Shown here: piece by piece, positions 15,246 through 22,736 of the stretch
Numbering within the stretch: the first letter of the stretch is position 1
Layout of the letters: each line of letters starts with the position of its first letter
DNA from: Halegenticoccus tardaugens
GTDB lineage: Archaea; Halobacteriota; Halobacteria; Halobacteriales; Haloferacaceae
Length of the DNA stretch: 64,000 bases
Direction of reading: 5' to 3'
Assembly (NCBI RefSeq): GCF_004116405.1
Contig: NZ_SDIC01000008.1
Coordinates: 124,001 to 188,000 of the forward strand
Notes under the pieces: generated by a model
Databases searched by the model: none
What the model saw: the letters and a program-made list of their open reading frames with translations, nothing else
Told to the model about the DNA's origin: nothing
Position numbers and translations under genes: made by a program

Positions 15246-16643
15246 ATGTCACTAAAAACATCCACGGTAGGCGACGAGGCACTCGACGAATTTTCTGGGA
15301 CACTGCGTGGTTCCCTCGTCCAACCAGACGACCAGGGCTACGATGAGGCACGGACGGTCTGGAACGCGATGATCGACAAACACCCGGCATTCATCGTTCA
15401 ATGCGCTGGCGCGGCTGACGTCATCAGCGCAGTGGCGTTCGCCAAGGAACACGACCTCTCCATCTCGGTGAAAGGCGGCGGACACAACATCGCTGGCAGA
15501 GCCGTCGAGGACGATGCTCTTCTGATCGACCTCTCGCCGATGAAATCAGTGCGGGTCGATCCTGATGCGAAGACGGCTCGCGTCGAACCGGGCGTCGTGC
15601 TCAACGAACTGGACCACGAGACTCAGGCGTTTGGCCTTGCCACGCCCGTGGGGTACAACTCGACGACCGGCGTCGCTGGACTGACGCTCGGCGGCGGTTG
15701 GGGGTGGCTCTCACGGAAGCACGGATTGACCGTCGACAACCTCCTGTCGGCCGACGTCGTCACCGCAGACGGCGAACTGGTACACACCAGCGAGACCCAG
15801 AACGAGGACCTCTTCTGGGGAATCCGGGGCGGCGGCGGCAACTTCGGGATCGTCACGTCCTTCGAGTTCGAACTGCACGGGGTCGGCCCGACGGTGCTAT
15901 CCGGACCGATCGTCCATTCCTTCGAGGACACCGCGGCAGTCCTCTCGGAGTACCGTGAGTTCACCGCCGATGCGCCCGACGATGCGGTAGTCTGGTTCGT
16001 CATCCGGCACGCGCCACCGCTGCCGTCCATCCCCGAGGAGTGGCACGGCCGAAAAGTCCTCATCTTGGCAGCGTTCTACGCCGGCGAGATGAGCGAAGGG
16101 GAGGAGATCCTCCAGCCGCTCCGCGACATCGGCGATCCGATCGCCGACGCGGTCGGTCCGCACCCGTACGCCGGCTGGCAAGGGGCGTTCGACGGCTTGG
16201 CTCCGGCCGGCAACCGGAACTACTGGAAGTCCCACAACTTCGTCGAGATGACCGACGGTATGATCGAGACGTTCGTGGAGTTCGGAGAGACGATCCCGTC
16301 CGAACTGACGGAGATCGCCTGTGCCCAACTCGGCGGAGCGGTCAACGACCGGCCGGTCGAGGCGACGGCCTATCCCCACCGCGACGCCGAGTTCGTGATG
16401 AACCTCCACACCCAGTGGGAAGCCCCCGAGCAGGACGAGGAGTGTATCGCGTGGGCCCGCGACATGCACGAGGCGATGACTCCCCACGCAACCGGCGGCG
16501 TCTACGCCAACTTCGTCCCCGAGGAGGTCGGCGACCAGCAGGCCGCCTACCGGGAGAACTACGACCGGTTAGTGGAGGTCAAAAACAAGTGGGACCCGGA
16601 GAACCTGTTCCGGCTCAACCACAACGTCGAACCGACGGAATAA
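15246..16643 (+). CDS. FAD-linked oxidase (BBE-like, GlcD/PCMH type)
   Basis: The 465-residue flavoprotein starts MSLKTSTVGDEALDEFSGTL at 15246, preferred over 15186. The N-terminal PCMH FAD domain contains SVKGGGHNIAGRA (covalent FAD histidine in GGGH), the glycine-rich TTGVAGLTLGGGWGWLSRKH, and WGIRGGGGNFGIVTSFEFEL. The C-terminal berberine-bridge-like segment ends NKWDPENLFRLNHNVEP, the standard BBE terminus. The second covalent Cys found in bicovalent enzymes is not in the WGWLSR position. Members oxidise sugars or alkaloid-like substrates using oxygen; the substrate is unknown here. The gene lies 36 bp upstream of the hydrolase pseudogene and may have been co-transcribed with it. Confidence 0.88.
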   Translation: MSLKTSTVGDEALDEFSGTLRGSLVQPDDQGYDEARTVWNAMIDKHPAFIVQCAGAADVISAVAFAKEHDLSISVKGGGHNIAGRAVEDDALLIDLSPMKSVRVDPDAKTARVEPGVVLNELDHETQAFGLATPVGYNSTTGVAGLTLGGGWGWLSRKHGLTVDNLLSADVVTADGELVHTSETQNEDLFWGIRGGGGNFGIVTSFEFELHGVGPTVLSGPIVHSFEDTAAVLSEYREFTADAPDDAVVWFVIRHAPPLPSIPEEWHGRKVLILAAFYAGEMSEGEEILQPLRDIGDPIADAVGPHPYAGWQGAFDGLAPAGNRNYWKSHNFVEMTDGMIETFVEFGETIPSELTEIACAQLGGAVNDRPVEATAYPHRDAEFVMNLHTQWEAPEQDEECIAWARDMHEAMTPHATGGVYANFVPEEVGDQQAAYRENYDRLVEVKNKWDPENLFRLNHNVEPTE

Positions 16644-16679
16644 GCGAGTCACCGGAGACCACGTCTTGGACAGAGATAC

Positions 16680-17594
16680 ATGCGACGCGATGTGACATTC
16701 AGGTCGGAAGGGGCGGACATGAGTGGTTGGTTCTATTCGCCCGACTCGTCGCCACCGTGGCCACTGATCGTGATGGCCCACGGATTCTCCGCAACCAAGG
16801 AGATGGTAATTGACAGATATGCGGACGTTTTTGACGAAGCAGGTCTGGCCGTGTTGCTGTTCGATCACCGTGGTTTCGGTACGAGTGGTGGCAAGCCGCG
16901 CCAGCAGATCGACCCCTGGGTCCAGGGGTGAGGATATTGGGATGCGATCTCGTTTGCGACCACGCTCGATGGGGTCGATCCAACTCGCATTGCTGTTTGG
17001 GGAGATAGTTTCAGCAGTGGTGCTGCGTTGGTCGTGGCCGCTCTCGATGACCGGGTTGCGGCGCTGGTCGTCCAAGTCCCGGCACTCGGAGAGGAGTTGC
17101 CACCGGACGATCCCGATGGGTCCCATTGTGAATCGATGCAACAGATGGTTCGCTCGGGGGCTATCGACCCGGCCAAGGACGAGATCGTCGGTCCGATGCC
17201 CGTCGTGTGGGACGACCAGGACCGTCGCCCATCAGTGCTCAAACCCGTGACGGCATTTCGCTGGTTCATCGCGTACGGGAACCGTCCGGACACTCACTGG
17301 ACGAACGAGGTCACGCTCGTCCGTCCAAAGAGACCCGTCCAGTGGTATCCCGGACTGTGCGCGACGGACGTGTCCTGTCCGACCATGTTCGTGGTATCCC
17401 CCGAGGACGAGATGCCGCGAGCCACCCCTGCTGTGGCACGAGACGCCTACGAGTGACTTGCCGGACCGAAAGAATGGGTGGAGATTCCCGGCGGTCATTT
17501 CGGACTGCTGTATTACCCGAGCGAGACGTTCGACCAGGCGTCATTCGAACAATCTCGGTTCCTGACAAATACTCTTCTGTCAGAAAGTGATTGA
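16680..17594 (+). pseudogene. alpha/beta hydrolase with two in-frame TGA codons
   Basis: A 304-codon frame from ATG at 16680 to TGA at 17592 encodes a complete hydrolase except for two in-frame TGA codons, at 16929-16931 and 17454-17456. The oxyanion motif VMAHGFSATKEM, nucleophile WGDSFSSG, acid SPEDEM and His EIPGGHFGLLYYP are all present in one frame. Homologues usually have Arg or Lys where the stops lie (IDPWVQG*GYWDAI; RDAYE*LAGPKEW), so CGA-to-TGA transitions explain both. Nothing else is disrupted, so inactivation is recent, or readthrough occurs, which is less likely. The family resembles X-Pro peptidase-like/acetyl-xylan-esterase-type hydrolases. Confidence 0.75.
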
Positions 17595-17984
17595 AACCGG
17601 GTTATCGCCCAGAGTATACCGTGCTCAACAAAGACTCCCCACTCAGATCACATCGTTCCCGAACTCATCCGCCAGCAGAATCCATGTCATAAAAGGTGAT
17701 ACATTGCGTTGCCGTAGCACGTTCGAACGGTCAGTGAGTCATCGTCACAGCCGTAGAACGAGCCGGATGAAGCACCTGTGTTGCCTCTACGAATGATTAT
17801 GTCACCTGAATGCATTCTCCTTGCAAGTTACACCTAATATCGATCAATGAACTCCTCGCTACTGGACGGTACGAATGGACGAGTGGAGCGAGGGCCAAGT
17901 GGGCGAACACGCTGATATGTACACCCCTCGTATGAACGAATAATTCCGACGCACCGTCATGGGACGCAGTCGTTTATCGACTTT
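17595..17984. other. intergenic, no gene seen
   Basis: This is AT-richer sequence with no coherent frame on either strand. It presumably contains the promoter of the zinc-ribbon gene at 17985. Confidence 0.4.
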
Positions 17985-18176
17985 ATGCAGACGTATCTTC
18001 AGGACCATCCAAAACGTTGCCCGGCATGTGGGAACGTCGCTCGCGCCCGCTCGGAGTGGAGAATAGAAAAGCGCGATGAGGACGGCCTCCACTTCGTGCA
18101 TACTTGCCCACGGTGTGGTGCAGAAGACGTCATGTTTCTCGATCTCGCCCCAGAACACGAGCGAAATTGGCGGTAG
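17985..18176 (+). CDS. small double zinc-ribbon protein
   Basis: The 63-residue protein starts MQTYLQDHPKRCPACGNVAR. It has two CPxCG-type knuckles (RCPACGN and TCPRCGAED) separated by a charged two-strand segment, the layout of the small haloarchaeal HVO_0649-type zinc-finger proteins. These are abundant in haloarchaea and mostly uncharacterised; some affect biofilm or swarming. Complete length and standard spacing argue that it is real. It precedes the MscS-type gene by 68 bp on the same strand. Confidence 0.7.
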   Translation: MQTYLQDHPKRCPACGNVARARSEWRIEKRDEDGLHFVHTCPRCGAEDVMFLDLAPEHERNWR

Positions 18177-18244
18177 GAAGTGCTACGCCTCGAGTGTAAC
18201 TCACATAATGAAAACTCTGGGAGTTGTGAAAATGTCGGCCCTTC

Positions 18245-19036
18245 ATGGCTCTGAAGGGCGATATATTACTCATGCTACAATCGTACGTGCTCCAACTAGG
18301 TGTCCCGGTGTTCCTTGAGGAGACGGTTGCGAAGATCGTCGCGTTTCTCCCCCGTCTGGTAGGAGCGCTCCTGGTCCTTCTGATCGGCTGGGTCCTCGGA
18401 GTTGCCGCCGCCAAGGTGGTTCGGAAGGTAGCGGACCGGGTCGAGCTCGACCGGGTGGTGTTCGAAACGCCGATCGGACGCATACTGGGAGGAACTGAGG
18501 CCGCCGTCTCGAACGCGTTCGGGACGCTCGCAAAGTGGTTCGTCTATGCGCTGGCGATCCTCGCCGCTGCAAACGTGCTCGCGATTTCGCTGCTGTCGGA
18601 GTGGATCTCGACGACGGTCTCGTATCTCCCGGCGTTCATCGCCGGACTGTTAGTCGTCGTCCTCGGGTTCGTCGTTGCGGACTTCATCGGTGACGCCATC
18701 ATGCGGACCCGGGCAGCCACCCAGACCGAATACACCTCGTGGTTCGCGAAGGGCACGCGGATGTTCCTCTACTTCACGGCGATCGTGATCGGGCTCGACA
18801 CGATGGGCGTCGATGTCGGCATCCTGTTCGTCTTCGCCAACGCGTTAGCGTGGGGACTCGCCGCGGCCGTCGCGATCGGCATCGGCATCGCCGTGGGATG
18901 GGGCGGCCACACCTACGTTGCAGAGAACATTGATCGCTGGATGGGGCGCGTACCGCCGGGACGCCGACGCCGCACAACTCGCCCCAGGCCGACGGCGGTG
19001 AGCAGACTCCCTCGGACGGCGGAGAGTAATGCGTAG
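18245..19036 (+). CDS. mechanosensitive-channel family membrane protein
   Basis: The 263-residue protein has a hydrophobic helix at FLPRLVGALLVLLIGWVLGV and further TM-helix repeats (LPAFIAGLLVVVLGFVVADF, GILFVFANALAWGLAAAVAI). This is the conserved transmembrane helix repeat of MscS-related CmpX-like proteins. There is no classical C-terminal MscS beta domain. The end (GGHTYVAENIDRWM) is the usual terminus of this group, followed here by a basic Arg-rich tail. It probably responds to membrane tension or ion stress. It overlaps the M50 protease gene by 8 bp, so the two are co-transcribed. A start at 18272 (MLQSYVLQ) is also possible. Confidence 0.8.
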   Translation: MALKGDILLMLQSYVLQLGVPVFLEETVAKIVAFLPRLVGALLVLLIGWVLGVAAAKVVRKVADRVELDRVVFETPIGRILGGTEAAVSNAFGTLAKWFVYALAILAAANVLAISLLSEWISTTVSYLPAFIAGLLVVVLGFVVADFIGDAIMRTRAATQTEYTSWFAKGTRMFLYFTAIVIGLDTMGVDVGILFVFANALAWGLAAAVAIGIGIAVGWGGHTYVAENIDRWMGRVPPGRRRRTTRPRPTAVSRLPRTAESNA

Positions 19037-20222
19037 CTATCGACTCACCAGCGTCTGGGGCATCCCCATCCGGATCAACATCTCGCTGATCGTCTTTCTT
19101 CCGATTCTCGCGTGGTTGATCGGAAGTGGGCAGCAGATCGCCCTCTACGCCGGGATCATCGATGGATTGGCCGGGTCCACACTCGACGTTGCCGTCCTGC
19201 GCCAGGGCGCGACACCCTGGCTGATCGGAGCGGCAGCGGCGCTCGGTCTGTTTGTGAGCGTGACCATCCACGAACTGGGTCACTCGTGGGTCGCGCTCCG
19301 GTACAGACTGACAATCGAATCGATCACCCTCTGGATCTTCGGCGGTGTCGCGAGCATGACGTCCATGCCGCGCGAGTGGAACCGCGAGTTTTGGATCGCC
19401 ATCGCCGGCCCTATCACGAGCGTCCTGCTCGGAGTCGTTTGTTACATCCTGTTGCAGATCATCCCAGCGTCGCTCCCCATTGTACTGTTCGTCGTCGGCT
19501 GGCTCGCCGTCGCGAACGTGACACTGGCCATCTTCAACCTCGTTCCGGCGTTCCCGATGGATGGCGGGCGGGTCTTTCGGGCGCTGCTCGCTCGGACACG
19601 GCCGTACGGGCAGGCCACCCGGGTCGCCGCACGTGTCGGCGTCATCTTCGCCCTGGTGTTCGCCGTGATCGGCGTGTTCTCGTTCAACGTCATCCTCCTG
19701 TTCGTCGCCCTGTTCATCTACGGAGCGGCGACCTCCGAGTCACGCACGACGGCACTCGAAGACTTGCTCGTCGGAGTCACCGTCGCGGACATCATGACGC
19801 CCGATTCACGCACTATCTCGGCCACTTCGACAGTCGCCGAGTTCGTCGACCAGATGCTCGTCGACCGGCGAACCGAGTTCGGCGTCACCGACGAGGCGGG
19901 CGCCACTGTCGGTATCGTCTCACTGCAACACCTGAAGGACGTCGGTGAGCGCAACCGTGAAACCACTCCGGTTGCCGACGTAATGGCCGAAGAACCGCTA
20001 ACCGTGCCGGCGACGGCGGACGCCTTCGACACACTCGCCGAACTCGGCACCACGAAGACGTCGTACGCCCTCGTCGAGGAGGATGGCGCAATCGTCGGGA
20101 TCCTCTCGCAGGCCGATTACGCGGGCGCGCTCGAACTACGGCGGGGTATCGGGACGGTTGGCGAACGCGAACAGTCTATGCCGATGACTGGGACCGGTGA
20201 CGTATCTGCCTCCGGGCGTTAG
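19029..20222 (+). CDS. site-2 protease family (M50) with CBS pair
   Basis: The 397-residue intramembrane metalloprotease has catalytic HELGH at residues 81-85 within a membrane helix and the third zinc ligand in AFPMDGGR (residues 174-181). About six membrane segments are followed by two CBS domains (from about residue 255: VADIMTPDSRTISATSTVAE; then VADVMAEEPLTVPATADAFD). CBS pairs bind adenosyl ligands and probably gate the protease. It is coupled to the upstream channel gene. A DacZ-like diadenylate cyclase lies nearby, and c-di-AMP or ATP could be the CBS ligand, though that is speculation. Confidence 0.9.
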   Translation: MRSYRLTSVWGIPIRINISLIVFLPILAWLIGSGQQIALYAGIIDGLAGSTLDVAVLRQGATPWLIGAAAALGLFVSVTIHELGHSWVALRYRLTIESITLWIFGGVASMTSMPREWNREFWIAIAGPITSVLLGVVCYILLQIIPASLPIVLFVVGWLAVANVTLAIFNLVPAFPMDGGRVFRALLARTRPYGQATRVAARVGVIFALVFAVIGVFSFNVILLFVALFIYGAATSESRTTALEDLLVGVTVADIMTPDSRTISATSTVAEFVDQMLVDRRTEFGVTDEAGATVGIVSLQHLKDVGERNRETTPVADVMAEEPLTVPATADAFDTLAELGTTKTSYALVEEDGAIVGILSQADYAGALELRRGIGTVGEREQSMPMTGTGDVSASGR

Positions 20223-20265
20223 TGTAGATATGCGTTCGAGCCCCTCGGAACACACTACATCATGT

Positions 20266-20517
20266 CTATTCTCGGGATTCATGCGACCCGAGATGTGGTA
20301 ACTGTATGCAAGAATCCACGATCGACGTGACGTTCGGAGCGACGAAACCAAAAAGCGACGGACCCAAGACCAAACCGGTGAGGAGTTCACCGACAACCGG
20401 TGCGAACCCCAGTCGATCAGCTACCATTCCAAGCGTATGCGCAACGGCCAAGACGAGCGTCATCCCGGCGAGAAACGTGAGTAACCAACCCGCCTCCACG
20501 GCCATGGGTATATTCAC
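20266..20517 (-). pseudogene. cation:proton antiporter, N-terminal fragment
   Basis: The minus-strand frame starts MNIPMAVEAGWLLTFLAGMT and contains FAPVVGELLTGLVLGPSLFG, the N-terminal signature of CPA2/Kef-type antiporters (normally about 380-700 residues). After about 70 residues the frame leaves the family (SIVDSCIQLPHLGSHESRE) and stops. More than 80% of the gene is missing. It begins 10 bp after the stop of the DacZ-like gene at 20528, so the two were probably one operon. Confidence 0.7.
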
Positions 20518-20527
20518 ACTCCGTGGG

Positions 20528-21100
20528 TTAGTCAGTCACAGATTCGTCTTCCTCATCCATCGTCCTTAGATAGTCTTCGAATCCCTTGTCAGTGAAAACC
20601 GTCACTCGTCCGTCCTCTTCGCTGAGCGTGATCGCCGCGACAACTTCCTCGCGGGTCGCGGTTTCCAGAGAGCTCATGTGGCGAGTACCCATCCATTCCG
20701 TATAGGGAAGTTCGTTGATCCGTGCCTGTTCGGCCGTTAATAACTGGTTGACCCGGACCATTTCCTCTTGGATCGTACCGTCGTTGTGGATGACGACTGC
20801 GCCGTCGCAGGAAAAGGCAACTCCTCGTGCTGTCTCAAGGAGTGCATCGGTTTCATCAAATACACTCGCACAGTCCTCAACCGGCCACCGGTTCGTTCCC
20901 ATTGGATCCGTGAACCCGGCTACTGAATCACGCTCGACGACGAAATAGAGACCCGGTCCCCGGGCGTAGGGGTCGTCCCATCGCTCGAACCCGCGACTGA
21001 TGTCCTCTACACACCCCTCGATCCTATCCAGCACCGCGATAATGTCCGAAGATTCGTGCTCCGAAGCCGTTGTTCTCATACTCTCTACGAGGTTGGTCAT
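20528..21100 (-). CDS. dacZ: diadenylate cyclase, DacZ-like
   Basis: The 190-residue protein contains the DisA_N (DAC) signatures CDGAVVIHNDGTI (DGA at 99-101) and MGTRHMSSLETATREEVVAA (GTRHMS at 138-143, equivalent to the RHR motif, here RHM). The C-terminal strand GRVTVFTDKGFEDYLRTM completes the domain. Archaeal DacZ makes c-di-AMP from two ATP, controlling osmotic and potassium homeostasis. Length is shorter than chromosomal DacZ, about one domain. It is followed by a truncated antiporter gene, consistent with an ion-homeostasis operon. The RHM variant could reduce activity; biochemical function is inferred. Confidence 0.7.
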   Translation of the reverse strand: MTNLVESMRTTASEHESSDIIAVLDRIEGCVEDISRGFERWDDPYARGPGLYFVVERDSVAGFTDPMGTNRWPVEDCASVFDETDALLETARGVAFSCDGAVVIHNDGTIQEEMVRVNQLLTAEQARINELPYTEWMGTRHMSSLETATREEVVAAITLSEEDGRVTVFTDKGFEDYLRTMDEEDESVTD

Positions 21101-21522
21101 TCGGAGGTACGTTGGGCTGTCAGGTGGATAGTATCCCCGAATTTTATAGCGGTGCGGATTTTGATTATCCGGGTGAAAAACTCACGAATTTTTGGTCGTC
21201 CCACCTTACTAGGGTTGTGGAGTACGAAATCGGAGCAAACGAATCGGTGAGTACGGCCGTCGTGCGCGCGGTAAGCGCCGTGGAGGGACGGGAACCCTGT
21301 TCCCTTCGACCGCTGGCGTACGTCCTCGACACGGATGCTCTGGATACGCTATTTGAGTCTCGGTCGAACGGTCAACCCAGAACTGGTGGCTGTCTCTCGT
21401 TCATCTACTGTGGCTGTCGCGTCTCCATCGACAACGGTGAATATCTCACCATTGAACCGCTCGAAAAACCTCCCCGAGCATCTACCGACGGACAGTCGCA
21501 CGGTAGCGGGGTTGCCGATTAG
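21070..21522 (+). CDS. HalOD1 output-domain protein
   Basis: From about residue 50 the sequence VVEYEIGANESVSTAVVRAV, REPCSLRPLAYVLDTDALDT and FIYCGCRVSIDNGEYLTIEP matches the HalOD1 domain, a haloarchaeal output module of about 75-80 residues often found alone. The first 48 residues are atypical and overlap the 5' end of dacZ on the opposite strand. A GTG near 21218 (VEYEIGAN) may be the true start. Its role is presumably regulatory. It is divergent from the DacZ-like gene. Confidence 0.65.
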   Translation: MFSYSLRGWSFGGTLGCQVDSIPEFYSGADFDYPGEKLTNFWSSHLTRVVEYEIGANESVSTAVVRAVSAVEGREPCSLRPLAYVLDTDALDTLFESRSNGQPRTGGCLSFIYCGCRVSIDNGEYLTIEPLEKPPRASTDGQSHGSGVAD

Positions 21523-21545
21523 GCCCATAGTCGCAGCCAGTCAGA

Positions 21546-22349
21546 TCACTGCTTTGGATCACGAACGGTCAACAATCCCTGTGCCATGAGGCGGCGCGCG
21601 ATCACGACGAGACCATTCCCGAATCCCTCGCCGAAGACCGCTCGTTCCTCCATGGTGGTGGGCATGATCGAACTCACCAGGATCGTCGATCGGTCAATCA
21701 ACAACAACCGGCCGATCGCCGTCTCGTCTTCGGTGGCGTTCTCGCCGTGAAGCCACTCCAGCCCAGAGATGAACGTCGTGGCGTCCGGCACGGCCGTTTG
21801 AATCCGTTCCTGAAGGGTCTCGGTCAACGCGCCGATGAGCAGATCAATCCCGTTGCTGACCTCGTTGAGGGTATCGATAAGATCCTCAGTCAACAGTGAC
21901 TCGTCGCCCAGTACGAGCACGATCTCGTCAGCGGCCTCCCCGACGAGGTCGTTCGTCCGATTCTCGATCGCGTCCCGGCCGGTCATCGCCCATACTTGTT
22001 GGACGGGGGATTCGTCATCCTCATCGACGATCTCGACGGTGTCTAGCGCGTCGTGGAGTCGCTCGACGCGAGCCTCGTATTGATCCCGGAGCGTCTCTGT
22101 GGCCTCTTCAAGCGGGACGGCGCGGAACTGCTGCGGGCTCGAATGCTGGATCTCGACGAGACCTTGCGCTTCCAGCATCCGAATCGCATCATACACGCGT
22201 GTCCGAGGCACTTCGGTCATCTCGCTGAGTTGCTTTGCCGTCCCAGAGTGTAAGCGCGATAACCCGACGAAGCACCTCGCCTCATATTCCTTCAAACCGA
22301 GCTGTTGGAGAACTTCAACCGCGTCCTCCAAATTCTGGTTCGTATCCAT
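21546..22349 (-). CDS. TrmB family transcriptional regulator
   Basis: The protein is 267 residues from MDTNQNLEDAVEVLQQLGLK at 22349; a longer form from 22397 is possible. The N-terminal TrmB winged helix is clear (LKEYEARCFVGLSRLHSGTA, EMTEVPRTRVYDAIRMLEAQ, GLVEIQHSSPQQFRAV), followed by a short coiled linker. The C-terminal PLD-like/DUF1724-type half runs from IVLVLGDESLLTEDLIDTLN to WLHGENATEDETAIGRLLLI. The sugar-binding domain of classic TrmB is absent. It is divergent from the paralogue at 22737 across 390 bp containing an inverted repeat at 22509-22527, so the two are likely cross-regulating. Confidence 0.85.
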   Translation of the reverse strand: MDTNQNLEDAVEVLQQLGLKEYEARCFVGLSRLHSGTAKQLSEMTEVPRTRVYDAIRMLEAQGLVEIQHSSPQQFRAVPLEEATETLRDQYEARVERLHDALDTVEIVDEDDESPVQQVWAMTGRDAIENRTNDLVGEAADEIVLVLGDESLLTEDLIDTLNEVSNGIDLLIGALTETLQERIQTAVPDATTFISGLEWLHGENATEDETAIGRLLLIDRSTILVSSIMPTTMEERAVFGEGFGNGLVVIARRLMAQGLLTVRDPKQ

Positions 22350-22508
22350 GTGTCCCAACTCCCCGGATAGCCCGGGAATTGATTGGGCGTTGGTCACCGG
22401 GACAGATAGGCATTGTCACTGTGGCTATGACTCGGCGCGACGTTGAAATGCGTAAAACCGGCCAAATAAGTAGGCTTCATCGACGCGACAGTGGTTGGCA
22501 AATGCTAC

Positions 22509-22527
22509 TGTAACTTTCTCAGTTACA
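22509..22527. promoter_or_regulatory. inverted repeat between divergent TrmB genes
   Basis: TGTAACTTTCTCAGTTACA has perfect 7-bp arms and a 5-bp spacer. It lies between the divergent TrmB genes, where an operator is expected. TrmB-type proteins bind dyads of this size. The rest of 22350-22736 holds only promoter-like AT-rich DNA (AAAAGTATAACC near 22596 for the plus gene). Confidence 0.5.
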
Positions 22528-22736
22528 ACAAATGAATTAGCTATTCAGGTCATATAGAGCCCATAAATGAGACGGATTGGATTGTAACCCGTTTAATCAC
22601 AAAAAGTATAACCCTGTAAGACTCTATCTCTCTACTGATACGCAGCCGAGTACTGTGGCCCAACCACCTTACCTCGGCGTGCCGACCTACCGCCTCGCGT
22701 GGCAGGTTCGAGAGGGCGAGGCAAACCAGAAATCTG

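Noticed and set aside
16929-17456. Selenocysteine decoding of the two TGA codons
   Set aside because: The positions are not catalytic, both fit CGA-to-TGA mutation, and haloarchaea are not known to have the selenocysteine machinery.
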